A stretch of 35,231 bases of DNA from Polychytrium aggregatum (lineage: Eukaryota; Chytridiomycota; Chytridiomycetes; Polychytriales). Within the stretch, counting starts at the first letter, position 1; each line of letters opens with the position of its first letter. The notes below the pieces were generated by a model. It was given only the letters and a program-made list of their open reading frames with translations, made no database searches and was not told where the DNA came from. The stretch spans positions 1 through 35,231 of the forward strand of contig NW_026516474.1 of assembly GCF_025602895.1 (NCBI RefSeq), in the 5' to 3' direction. Both the position numbers and the translations under genes were made by a program. Shown here one piece after another: positions 8,113-17,243 of this stretch.

Positions 8113-9480
8113 CGGCGGTTCGCAGAGAACTCGATGTGCGATGAACCTGTGTTTCACGATCCGATCCCGCGTTGGCGATCCGAAACTCGCATTGGCGATG
8201 TCGGTCAAGCTGGTCTTCCTCGCTGCCGTATTTATCGTTTCCCAGTCTGCATCGCCGCCAGCGTCAAAGATCGTGGGAATCGCCCCAACCAGACCTATCT
8301 GCCATCGTGATCGACCATCGTGATCGACGTCACAGTCTGCGCACCGATATCGCACGAATCAGCATCGACGATGACCAATGCCATCACCACCCACGGCGAA
8401 TGCATTACTCATCCACGACACATGGTTGATGCAATTCACATCCCATGACACCCCAGACGCAGCTTTCCCACGGTAGATACGCCCTCGGATACCCCAATCT
8501 GAGTCAGTTTGGGGGAGATACGAACCCGATGATCGGAGTCTGAGATCGGAATGGCATGTGGGATGCCAGGTCAGACTCATCATCCATGCTTTGAGATCGT
8601 GGATATGCCATCATCTGTCAGTGGTCTCAACCTTGGCGAAGATCATTGGTTCATCCACCATGCACCACAAGTAGATTGGCATGGCTCCAGTCACAAATGG
8701 GTCAACTTGGATGCAGCACCTACCCCAAGACAGCATGTTCCCACGGTTCCAAGTCCAAGACCACTCCTCAGAGTACTCTGCGTTGACTTGTCACATAGTC
8801 AGTCTGAGACGCCATGACGTCAATACTCTTGCGACCACTGGTCCCAACCAATGATGGCAGTATGTGGCCGTGGAACAAGAGTCACACCCATCATCCAGGA
8901 TCAGTGTCAGTGTGGTTACAGTTGTGTAGTGGTATCAGTGATGGAGCAGCCAGGTGTACTGAGCGAATTGTCAAGATACACTCCCACCCAAACCAAAGGC
9001 CAACAGGCAGAGCATGTAGAGGGAGCGTGAACAAGTGCGGCACTATGAGCCTAAACCCTCTAAGCCTAACCAACTCAAGCCGAGCCTGCTGTGATAATGT
9101 CACTGAGATGTGGCAGTGGTCTGGACATTCTTGATTTTGTACCATCGGCCAAGGCATGTAGCCTCCCCGACAGTGTGTTTTTATTGAACCAATGCGTCGA
9201 CAACAGGAAGAGAAGTCCAGCCATAATCGCAGGAGTAGAATGGTCAAACAAAAGGGTACTGAAGAAGAACTCAGAAGGCCAAGAGGACAGATAAAGGCAC
9301 TGATGTGGGTACTAATACTATATAACGAACGGATATCATTGAAAGGTACTCATTGAAGGGGGAACACTAAGGAATCAACAGAGGAGCTGAATTCACAAGT
9401 CAGTAGGATACTAATTGGGAAACACATCGACATACTGATACTGTAAGGAAGTGAATCAAAAGCAGCACAGATGCAAACCC
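8113..9480. other. Intergenic region between LINE D and the helicase gene
   Basis: I see no supported gene here. Composition is less G+C-rich than the LINE. A 13-bp sequence CCATCGTGATCGA is directly duplicated at 8302-8314 and 8315-8327. A minus-strand AATAAA at 9180-9185, about 295 nt past the helicase stop codon, is a possible polyadenylation signal for that gene. The 5' end of LINE D must fall somewhere in the first few hundred bases, but no sharp boundary is visible. Confidence 0.55.
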
Positions 9481-12400
9481 TTATTTCTGTTGGCTTGCTT
9501 TTCTCTCGAGGCCACGGTAATTCTGTGTGCCACTGGAGCTGGTTTTCTCGACTTTCAAAGGGGCAAGGTACTGGTGCTTATCAAGGATGCTGCCGATTCG
9601 GTACTTGATTTTGTGTTCGCTCACAGTATTGTCGCAAACACTCTTGACAGAACGGGAGACCTCGTCAGTTTCGATCCTGTCCATGCAGGTAGATTTGAAC
9701 CACCTGAAAAACTCAAGTGAAAGAACCGGCTGTGCAATGTTGAAATCGGTGTTGTTGAAGCCCTCAGTTTCGGGCGGGTGGATAATGTAGGTCGAATCAA
9801 TGAACTCGATCAATGTATCGGCCTGGGTGGGTACTCCAACTACGCTGCTCTGGCTCATGATTGAAGGTCGAGTGCTGAGGAGTGATCCACCATCTCGGTA
9901 TCTGGGATACCACTTGCGCATAAGGCAGTGCATCGCGTTGATGTACTCCTGTTGTTCAACGAGGTTTCCAAGGGTAGCGTCCTTCATAAAGAGTGGTTTC
10001 CCCGGATGCTTAGCGCGATAGTCGTTGAATGCCTTTTGATCCAAAGCAAACTTGGACAGGTATGGATTGATCACGATTCGGCGCCGGATGGAATCGTGCC
10101 TCATGAGTTCAGGCACGTTGATGTCCTCTGGGTTGCACATCATCATGAACTTGATGCTGAGCTCCCTGGATTGTTGGCCTTGGTAGATATCGCGGAAGGC
10201 GACCTCGTCACCACCGACAAGGTTCTTGATTCGCATGGTGTTGAGGGCTCGAGGTTTGTTCGATTTTTGTTCAAGCTCCGAAATATAGACGAAGCGGGAG
10301 CCAACGATGGATGCCAGCTCAGGAGTTGCCGCAGAGCTACTTTGAGTACTTGTATGGAGGTAGGAGCTGGTCAACATGCTGGAGTACACCGGGCCAAGGG
10401 TCATCCGGAGAATCTTGGCCATAAGTGACTTGCCGTTGGAAGAGCTGCCGATGCCGAGGACCAGGAACTGCTCGTCGTTGTTGCCATCCAGGAGACTGGC
10501 AAAGTAGCGCATGTTCCAATCGAATTGGTCCGGATCCACAAAGATGCTGCGAATGATTTCGTTCAAGTGATCCATGGCTCTAAGAACGGCTTCAGTCCCT
10601 TGGTCGTTGTAATAAGCGCTCGACCACATCGTGAAGTAGTCCTCGGGTCTACTGGGTCGAAACACCATCGTGGTCAAGTCCAGGGTTCCGTCCCTGGTGA
10701 CGTGCAGCAAAGGATTCTTGTTCCTGCGTTGCTTGAACTCGGGAAACTTGACCGACAGTTGATGTGACAGTCCGCCATTGACGAGTTGGCTTACAAAACC
10801 AGAGTCCACCATCTTCTGTTTCATTCGCTCAAAGTGGCCGATGGTTTCTGCAGAATGTGGAAGGTCGCGTCCTTCGAGGTCCGAGTACCACTCCAGGGCC
10901 CTCCTGAAGATTCGTCTCAAGTAATCGAGCACAAGGTTGTTGAGTTCGCTGTTGCCGTTGGACCTTTCCCAGTACACTCCGTTGAAATGGTACCAGTTGC
11001 CGGGGCGATCACGATCGTGCAACCAGACGTCCCCGAACACAGAAGCAAGGAAATCAAGCAGCTCGGCGTTTCCAGTGGTGTTGGTGAGATAATCCTTGAA
11101 GCACAGAGCTGCCTGAGCAGTGACATCCTGAAGGTAGGGGGTGGGATCGTGAAGGTGGGCAATGCTCTTCCACTTATCGTTCTCCGAAAGGGATGAGAAC
11201 CTGTTGCTGACACACTGGGTATTCATTTGCTTGATGTACTGGGTGAAGCTGCTGGAGGGATTGCTCCACATGTAGCGGTCGATGGGGAATCGCTTTGGGC
11301 CTGTTGGGTCCTCGACATTGCAATTTGAGCATCGGAATCGGAATCCTTCGGAGGTGATGGATCCACTGAGCACGACTCCACTGGTCTTGCAAAAGAAGCA
11401 GGAGCCATTGAGTTCAATGTTGAATCCTCTTTGATCAGTCTGTGGACTGAAGCCGGTGATGAACGAGCTGGCAAATGATGCTGCAATGATTTCCTGGACG
11501 TCGGTTTTCATGACCTCCATTTGATCGTCTACATCGACAGTCGAGTCCGATAGCTTGCGATGCCACGTCGCCAGGTTGTTAGCAATGTCACTGTTGAGGG
11601 TTCCGTGGACAGACTGACAGTGTCCAGGCTCAAGTGTGAAGGACATAGCTGCCGGGAAGTATTCGAGTGTAAAGGTCGAGTGGATATCTTCAGAATCCGA
11701 CTGTTCGCAAATCGGACATCCCATACTTTGAACAATAAACTGGCCTGTTGCTTTGAACTCGATAGAAACAATGAGTTCGGGCTTGATCATGAACGGGACC
11801 GACCGCAAGGCTCGGGACAGTGAGTGTCCTTTTCCAGAACCGAGACAGTCGGTCATACTATCCCAAGAGACATTCGAGACGTCCTGCAAGATCGAAGGAA
11901 TGGTGGCGACACCACTACTTCCAGTACCATCAAGTTGGTGTCGAACGGATCGGCTTTGACGGGTCAAAGGAGTCCCTTTGTGGACCGGAACAGGCTCGGC
12001 AATGTTGCATTCCTTTTGGAGGGCGAAGGTGAGGGCTCTCCAGGCCATAGGGCGGTAGGTCTTGCTGCTAGGTGTCCACTGAACAGTAAACCCTTGTTCC
12101 TCCGAGGCAGCCTGACACTCAGGATCAGTACAGCCAACCTTCACCACTCCATGAGAAATGGCAATATACACCTTGGGGATCAAGTGCTCCTTGTCTTGCG
12201 AGTGCAGGGAGAGGTAGGGACAGCAAAGGCGCTTACAAAAGACCCGACACTCCCTGGGAACTGCATCAACCAACAAGCAACGAGTCCAGTCGAAATCCTT
12301 CTCAGGCTTTGGAAAATTGTAAATGAAAGACTTGTCCTTTTGAAGCTGCTTCTTGAAAAGATCAAGGACCACAGTCTTGAAGTACACAGGCATGGGGGAC

Positions 12401-12573
12401 ATGAGATCCTGATTCTTGGGAACGGAAGCCTCGGGATCATCCAGAACAACAGAGTCCGAACCCTCATCGGAACTGACAGTGTCTTGGACTGGATCGATGA
12501 TAGTATCGGCAGATTCAGTGTCCGAAGTGCTATCAAGGTCGGGCGGAGGGTGATCGGTGACGGCGGCTTGCAT
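9481..12573 (-). CDS. D5-like superfamily 3 helicase with PrimPol-type zinc motif, 1030 aa
   Basis: The C-terminal half is a D5-type SF3 DNA helicase, the family of NCLDV, phage and plasmid primase-helicases. It has Walker A G707-IGSSSNGKS-716 with K715, Walker B VYISELE (E766, E768), the NLVGGDEVAFRDIYQG block, sensor N814 in MMCNPED, and arginines R830-R832. The block before it (WLHDRDRPGNWYHFNGVYW onward) fits the D5 N-terminal region. Near the N-terminus, C118-x5-H124-x23-C148-x4-C153 matches the zinc motif of eukaryotic and viral PrimPol proteins. C286/C289 (CPIC) and a ribbon C392-x2-C395-x19-C415-x2-C418 follow. The first 80 residues are acidic and low-complexity, and I find no primase catalytic DxD core. 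The ORF is unbroken and needs no intron. The first ATG is used. Descent from a virus or replicating element is inferred. Confidence 0.85.
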   Translation of the reverse strand: MQAAVTDHPPPDLDSTSDTESADTIIDPVQDTVSSDEGSDSVVLDDPEASVPKNQDLMSPMPVYFKTVVLDLFKKQLQKDKSFIYNFPKPEKDFDWTRCLLVDAVPRECRVFCKRLCCPYLSLHSQDKEHLIPKVYIAISHGVVKVGCTDPECQAASEEQGFTVQWTPSSKTYRPMAWRALTFALQKECNIAEPVPVHKGTPLTRQSRSVRHQLDGTGSSGVATIPSILQDVSNVSWDSMTDCLGSGKGHSLSRALRSVPFMIKPELIVSIEFKATGQFIVQSMGCPICEQSDSEDIHSTFTLEYFPAAMSFTLEPGHCQSVHGTLNSDIANNLATWHRKLSDSTVDVDDQMEVMKTDVQEIIAASFASSFITGFSPQTDQRGFNIELNGSCFFCKTSGVVLSGSITSEGFRFRCSNCNVEDPTGPKRFPIDRYMWSNPSSSFTQYIKQMNTQCVSNRFSSLSENDKWKSIAHLHDPTPYLQDVTAQAALCFKDYLTNTTGNAELLDFLASVFGDVWLHDRDRPGNWYHFNGVYWERSNGNSELNNLVLDYLRRIFRRALEWYSDLEGRDLPHSAETIGHFERMKQKMVDSGFVSQLVNGGLSHQLSVKFPEFKQRRNKNPLLHVTRDGTLDLTTMVFRPSRPEDYFTMWSSAYYNDQGTEAVLRAMDHLNEIIRSIFVDPDQFDWNMRYFASLLDGNNDEQFLVLGIGSSSNGKSLMAKILRMTLGPVYSSMLTSSYLHTSTQSSSAATPELASIVGSRFVYISELEQKSNKPRALNTMRIKNLVGGDEVAFRDIYQGQQSRELSIKFMMMCNPEDINVPELMRHDSIRRRIVINPYLSKFALDQKAFNDYRAKHPGKPLFMKDATLGNLVEQQEYINAMHCLMRKWYPRYRDGGSLLSTRPSIMSQSSVVGVPTQADTLIEFIDSTYIIHPPETEGFNNTDFNIAQPVLSLEFFRWFKSTCMDRIETDEVSRSVKSVCDNTVSEHKIKYRIGSILDKHQYLAPLKVEKTSSSGTQNYRGLERKASQQK

Positions 12574-12939
12574 GGTCGAACGCGACTGGCATCATGATAC
12601 AAGACACAACAAATACAAATCTGTTAGTATGGGACACAGAACGAGACGGCGAGGACTCATTGGTGATATGTTGGCTTACACTCAGCTTAGGAATTTGGCA
12701 GGTAAGAACCACAGGAGAAGTTGAAGGGAAGAGAGAGGTGACTAGTTCGGGGGACTTTGTAGACAGGGAGCGAGACGGGATAGAATCGACCAAATTGTAA
12801 AGGGCAGGTGTGAAGGGCGGATGGAAGGCGTGTGAAAGAGAGGTAGATAAGAGGAGCAGGCGGATAGTAGAACAGGAAAGCTAAGGAAGAACGCTTCTTG
12901 TTCCGTCTGGAGTGCGAAACTTGCTGGCGAGCGTTGGCC
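12574..12939 (-). other. Probable 5' untranslated region of the helicase gene
   Basis: This leader lies between the TATA box and the helicase ATG. It has no convincing ORF in frame with the gene. If transcription starts about 30 nt past the TATA box, the leader would be around 340 nt. A small spliced upstream exon cannot be excluded. Confidence 0.45.
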
Positions 12940-12947
12940 TATTTATA
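12940..12947 (-). promoter_or_regulatory. TATA box (TATAAATA) for the helicase gene
   Basis: The minus strand reads GGTCTATAAATAGGCC, a canonical TATA context pointing toward the helicase start codon 366 bp away. No other ORF on this strand lies between them. Confidence 0.6.
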
Positions 12948-14054
12948 GACCGGGGACACCCCCGGGGGACGAGGTGGGCGGAAGCCGTCTCCGGCGGGCG
13001 ACGGGGGCGGTGTAGCACCGAGGACTGAGAAGGGGGTGTGCGAGAACAGGCGAGGTGCAAGCGAGGGAGGCTTGCCACAGCCCAGCGGCATGTGTTACCC
13101 GATGGCGTCATCGGGGAACCACCCAGAGGGCAAGGCAAGAGCACGCGGTTAGCCACGCGCGTAAACAAAAGGCGTGGAAGGAAACGATTGGTGCGCAGAA
13201 TGGCGGAGGGATCGGAACCGTTCCGGCTTGGTGCCGGGTGAACGGAGAGGCGGCTAAACTACGGGTAAACACCGGAAGAACTCCGGGAGCGCATGGGACG
13301 GAGTGAGGGAAACTGGAAGGAGCAGGGAGGGGTGAGAAGGAGCAAGACGGGACCTCGGATAGATGTAGTGGATGGAATCATTGTGTGTACATAGTCAATG
13401 GACATTGAAACCTAGAACGTGAGATGAAAGATTGAGCACAGAGTGGAAGGATAGCGCGATGGAGCTCATGCCATATGGATGGAGACAGTGGGAATACGAG
13501 AGAAGTACGATGTCAGGGATAGCTCCTGCTTGTTCTCCACTTTGACTGCACACTTGGCTGTTCCTTTGCCTTTCTGTTTGTTTGTGTGTAGCTTTGCAGT
13601 TCCCCTCCGATTTTCCGCCCTTTTCCTGTCTTTTCCGCTCCTTCCGCTCTTCCGTTTTCCCGCGCTGCTCCGCTTCCACTGTCTTCTTCGCACGCGCCGG
13701 TTTGTTTGTGCACGCGCTTCGCTGCGATTGGTTGCAATTCGGCTGCCGGTCATGTGTCCCCCCATCGGTGACTCATGACCTGCCTGACCGCCCCGATCTC
13801 TTGTTCATCTCGCATGCATTTGCCCCAACCTTATACTTGACCAATCCGCTTCTTGGACGTTGAGTCACATTGCTTCGCCTTTGCACGTTTCTCCTGCCAG
13901 GTGCTTCGCTTTTCCTTGCGCCTCTCTCGCTTTGGTTCTCTGCCTGTCTCGGTGGTCCTTCTCGGCCCTCGTTCGTGCTTCGCCCCCTTCGCCCTGCTCG
14001 ATCGCCCACCTTTCCCTCCCTTGGCCGCCTTTCGCTTCCAAGTCCGGACTTGAC
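12948..14054. other. Divergent upstream region without a recognisable gene
   Basis: The region separates two outward-pointing TATA boxes. Its right part (about 13,590-14,040) is strongly pyrimidine-rich on the plus strand, as in many fungal promoters. TGACTCA at 13769-13775 and TGAGTCA at 13861-13867 are perfect AP-1/Gcn4-type sites. Short ORFs here are low-complexity (Ser/Leu/Phe-rich on plus, Lys/Arg-rich on minus) and I do not call them genes. Confidence 0.45.
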
Positions 14055-14062
14055 TATAAATA
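14055..14062 (+). promoter_or_regulatory. TATA box (TATAAATA) pointing toward the satellite
   Basis: CTATAAATAGCC on the plus strand mirrors the helicase TATA context. A plus-strand AATAAA follows at 14113-14118, only about 55 bp on. That short spacing resembles the U3-R layout of an LTR more than an ordinary gene. The only ORF at this place gives about 20 residues (MCSRTSAFKIGLNK...) before a stop. It may be the promoter of a gene lost when the satellite array arose, or part of an old LTR. Confidence 0.4.
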
Positions 14063-14581
14063 GCCTGACCGCCGCGATGTGTAGTCGAACCTCAGCGTTC
14101 AAAATAGGACTAAATAAAGCGCCTTCTACTGCATCCTGAGAATTTCCTGCATGTCCCACGTCGAGACTGATCTGATATTGAAGGATTCTTTGTCATCCTC
14201 GTTCCCTCAGAGGTCTCCTTCGGACAGTCAAATTGTTTTCGCTAAGCTCACTTCGAGGTGCCGTACTCATAGCCGCTGAGTCCGCATTTGATTATGACAA
14301 TGACTCATATACAGAGCTCTGACACTTGGAAGGAAATGTGCAATGGAATGCGTCAGGGTGTATATCTACAACCGATGATTCACTGATCCTAAACCATATA
14401 CCAAAGGGAAGAATGAAAATAAATGACATGACAGTGATGGGTCTATTGTCTGATGCCTAACCTCTAGAGCCTAGTACTATGGGGGAAGTTCCGGAACTAA
14501 AGGACATAAACAATTCATGGGCTGTCGAGAGAGACAACGATATGATGGTGACGGAGAACCAGGCGGAATGAGGCTGAAATA
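14063..14581. other. Unique spacer before the satellite array
   Basis: No ORF of note, no repeat shared with the array, and no RNA gene was recognised. Homology to the satellite begins at 14582 (TTGGGAGAACATTGC). It starts inside an inverted-repeat module and not at a unit edge, so the array boundary is an internal breakpoint. Confidence 0.6.
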
Positions 14582-14824
14582 TTGGGAGAACATTGCTGGG
14601 GGCTAGTTTGGATCTCCCTGGGATCTTGATCCCTTGGTCGCTGAGGATATTTTTTTTATTTCCGACCCAGAGAGCCCCCAGGCAAAACCCAGAGGACATC
14701 CCAGATCCCAGATCCCAGGTCCACTATAGAGTGACCCCATAGAACTGGCCAGATCATATAGATCCAGAGATCCATCCGACATACCATCCCATCCCATCCC
14801 CGATAGGCCCTGGGATCTCATAAT

Positions 14825-15037
14825 GGGATCTGGGAAGTTCCCAAAGGTTCCTGCAGGCGACCAAGCCTCTGAAGAAAAAAAAAAAATCAAAAAAACCTCG
14901 GAGAATACCCAAGCCCTGGGATCTGTCAAAGATCTTGCTGGGGCCTAGCTGGGATCTCCCAGAGATATTTTCTATTTTTTTTTTCTAACCCAGGTGGCCC
15001 TGGATAGATCCAGAGGACATCCCACTTCCCAGATCCC
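14825..15037. repeat. Inverted-repeat module b (unit 1 example)
   Basis: The terminal arms are GGGATCTGGGAAGT on the left and its reverse complement ACTTCCCAGATCCC on the right. An A12 tract lies in the left arm and a T9 tract in the right. Weaker complementarity continues inward, so one strand could fold into a long imperfect hairpin. A conserved tail of about 65 bp (ACTATAGAGTGGCCCCATAG onward) follows. The layout resembles a foldback element or MITE, but no transposase is present. The LTR insertion site of the long units lies inside this module. Confidence 0.65.
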
Positions 15038-15215
15038 AAGCCCACTATAGAGTGGCCCCATAGAACTGCCCAGATCATATAGATCCAGACAACCATCCGA
15101 CATCACAGCCCCGATAGGCCCTGGGATCATTGGAACCAACTGGAATCCATTGGAACCCAATGGAGCCCACTACAGCCCGCTGGATGGCTTCACGTGCACC
15201 TGTGAAGTCAATATT

Positions 15216-15437
15216 GGGATCTGGGAAGTCCCAAGAAGACCCGGCCGACCAGGCAGCCTCTGGAAAAAAAAAACCTTGGGGGATATCCAAGCCCTGGGAT
15301 CTTGCTGGGTTCTTGCTAGGATCATGCTGGGGGCTAGTTGGGATCTTCCTAGGATCCTGATCCCTCGGTCTTTGAGGTTTTTTTTTTCTTTCCGACCCAG
15401 GCAGCCCTGGCGAGATCCCAAGGACTTCCCAGATCCC
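15216..15437. repeat. Inverted-repeat module c (unit 1 example)
   Basis: This module has the best arms of the three: GGGATCTGGGAAGTCC at the left, and GGACTTCCCAGATCCC, its exact reverse complement, at the right. A10 and T10 tracts sit about 45 bp inside each end. The same ACTATAGAGTGGCCCC tail follows. A CACGTGCACCTGTGA sequence precedes the left arm. Confidence 0.65.
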
Positions 15438-15770
15438 AGATCCCAGGCCCACTATAGAGTGGCCCCATAGAACTGCCCAGATCATATAGATCCAGACAAC
15501 CATCCGACATCACAGCCCCCTCCACTCCCCCCTTCCCTCGTCATACCAGTAACACATGTAGAACCGAACCCACGCTTCTCAGTCGTATTGCGATGATACA
15601 ATTTCGTTGCTGGGTCACAGTGGACACTCCTGTGTTTCCCAAAGACATGAACTGCCACTGGTAGAGCCACCGCCCTTCGTGGGCCGATGTTTAGCCTATT
15701 CCCACGCCCTTGCCTTCAGCCTACATATACGCCAACAGTTTAGGCTGACCACAATGAGAGTACGTTCATC

Positions 15771-15816
15771 AGGGTTAGGTTAGGTTAGAGATTAGACCTT
15801 AGAGTTTAGGTTAGAG
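15771..15816 (+). repeat. Telomere-like tract, unit 1
   Basis: AGGGTTAGGTTAGGTTAGAG followed by ATTAGACC and AGAGTTTAGGTTAGAG. These are degenerate TTAGGG/TTAGGT repeats on the plus strand. The same tract is present in all nine complete units, always 187 bp before the same downstream landmark. Confidence 0.6.
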
Positions 15817-16150
15817 GGCCAGATGGATGACACAGTTGTTTTTGACTGGGCTTCTGTGGTCAGGTCAGGGTTAGGTTCTGGTTCCGGTTTGTGATTTCGA
15901 TGTTGGCGTTTGCATCCCGCATCACCGTGATTGTACCTCATATCAGTATAGGCGAGGATGGGGGCACACCACACCACACAACCATCCACAGCTTGCACCA
16001 TTCCTCTCTATTATGGAACACTATGTCCAATCGACTACCATTCTAAACTACTATGTGTTTCTTATCATTCTTCAAGTCTTCATCTTCTTCTGTGTCTTTC
16101 ATTTCTTCTTATTGATCATGATTCAATTGGGAAGGTAGAGAATCATACAG

Positions 16151-16324
16151 TATCAGTATCAGTATCAGTATCAGTATCAGTATCAGTATCAGTATCAGTA
16201 TCAGTATCAGTATCAGTATCAGTATCAGTATCAGTATCAGTATCAGTATCAGTATCAGTATCAGTATCAGTATCAGTATCAGTATCAGTATCAGTATCAG
16301 TATCAGTATCAGTATCAGTATCAG
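16151..16324 (+). repeat. (TATCAG)29 hexanucleotide array, unit 1
   Basis: 29 perfect tandem copies, followed by TAGTAGTATCAG. The longest uninterrupted version in the window. Confidence 0.95.
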
Positions 16325-16483
16325 TAGTAGTATCAGAGCAGTAGTAGTAGAACATATGTATGAAGATCAATAGAGGGTAACAGTGCTATGCATTGTGAGG
16401 TGCAGGATTGACCGACGGTCAGCAGTTGCCTTTGAACCTAGACATTGTCTGGATGGCTCCACGTGCACCTGTGATCTCATTAT

Positions 16484-16734
16484 GGGATCTGGGATCTTGG
16501 AAGTTCGAAAATACCCGGCCGACCAGGGAGCCTCCGAAGAAAAAAAAACAAAAACAAAACACAACAATAAAACTGGGAGAATATCCAAATCCTGGGATCT
16601 TGGGAGAACATTGCTGGGGGCTAGTTTGGATCTCCCTGGGATCTTGATCCCTTGGTCGCTGAGGATATTTTTTTTATTTCCGACCCAGAGAGCCCCCAGG
16701 CAAAACCCAGAGGACATCCCAGATCCCAGATCCC
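16484..16734. repeat. Inverted-repeat module a (unit 1/2 junction example)
   Basis: The arms begin GGGATCTGGGATCT and end in AGATCCCAGATCCC, its reverse complement. An A9 tract with an AC-rich extension lies in the left arm and a T8 tract in the right. It is preceded by CACGTGCACCTGTGA and followed by ACTATAGAGTGACCCC. It is diverged from modules b and c but clearly related. Confidence 0.62.
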
Positions 16735-16935
16735 AGGTCCACTATAGAGTGACCCCATAGAACTGGCCAGATCATATAGATCCAGAGATCCATCCGACAT
16801 ACCATCCCATCCCATCCCCGATAGGCCCTGGGATCTCATAATGGGATCTGGGAAGTTCCCAAAGGTTCCTGCAGGCGACCAAGCCTCTGAAGAAAAAAAA
16901 AAATCAAAAAAACCTCGGAGAATACCCAAGCCCTG

Positions 16936-17243
16936 TGTCAGGAATTGGCGAGGGCAGGGCAGGGGAATCAAGGGCAGGGACAGGGGAGCTAGGACGGGAC
17001 GGGAACAGGGACAGACAAGGAGAGTGATAATCGTTTATTAGAAGTGATAATTCACTAGCGTTCATCAGGAGGGGAGCGGGGTGGTCTATTTAAGTCTATG
17101 CCTACTCCCCCCCCCGCTCGCCCTTCGGAGAATATATTTAGTCTCCGATCCTATGTTTCCCACGGTCATGAATCATGACCATGTGGCCATGCAGGGTGGA
17201 TCATGAGTGACGTGTCGCGCGACTGTCAGTCACGTTCATAACA
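16936..17243 (-). mobile_element. Solo LTR, 308 bp, with CCCTG target duplication (unit 2)
   Basis: The insert starts TGTCAGG and ends CATAACA, giving TG...CA ends, and is flanked by CCCTG at 16931-16935 and 17244-17248. Units without it have a single CCCTG at the same place. Minus orientation is favoured: it then begins TGTTATGAAC, has TAAATATA about 105 bp in (17133-17140) and AATAAA about 205 bp in (17034-17039), fitting U3-R-U5 order. No internal retrotransposon sequence remains. The LTR contains the palindromes GTCGCGCGAC and GGTCATGAATCATGACC. Confidence 0.85.

Larger units (their letters stand above)
14582..16599. repeat. Satellite unit 1 (short form, no LTR)
   Basis: The first unit begins within the loop of inverted-repeat module a. 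The LTR target CCCTG at about 14926 is uninterrupted. Length is 2018 bp with 29 hexamers. Confidence 0.9.

Noticed and set aside
8302..8327. Direct 13-bp repeat CCATCGTGATCGA as target duplication of LINE D
   Set aside because: Both copies are adjacent on the same side of the element. A target duplication would have one copy left of the oligo(T) at 1875, and none is there.
13466..13765. Basic 99-codon minus-strand ORF
   Set aside because: Lys/Arg-rich low complexity from the complement of a pyrimidine-rich tract, with overlapping ORFs in other frames and no recognisable domain.
15075..15503. Recurring 142-codon minus-strand and 125-codon plus-strand ORFs in every satellite unit
   Set aside because: They overlap on both strands, run across A/T tracts and inverted repeats, and recur only because the DNA is identical. 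Single-base indels break them in the last units.
15771..15816. A true chromosome terminus
   Set aside because: The TTAG motifs are few, degenerate and followed by more unit sequence. They mark internal tracts and not a telomere end.
15958..16344. ORF encoding a long Val-Ser repeat through the hexamer array
   Set aside because: The repeat stays open in several frames because TATCAG has six bases and no in-frame stop. In units 2, 7 and 8 one-base changes alter the frame.
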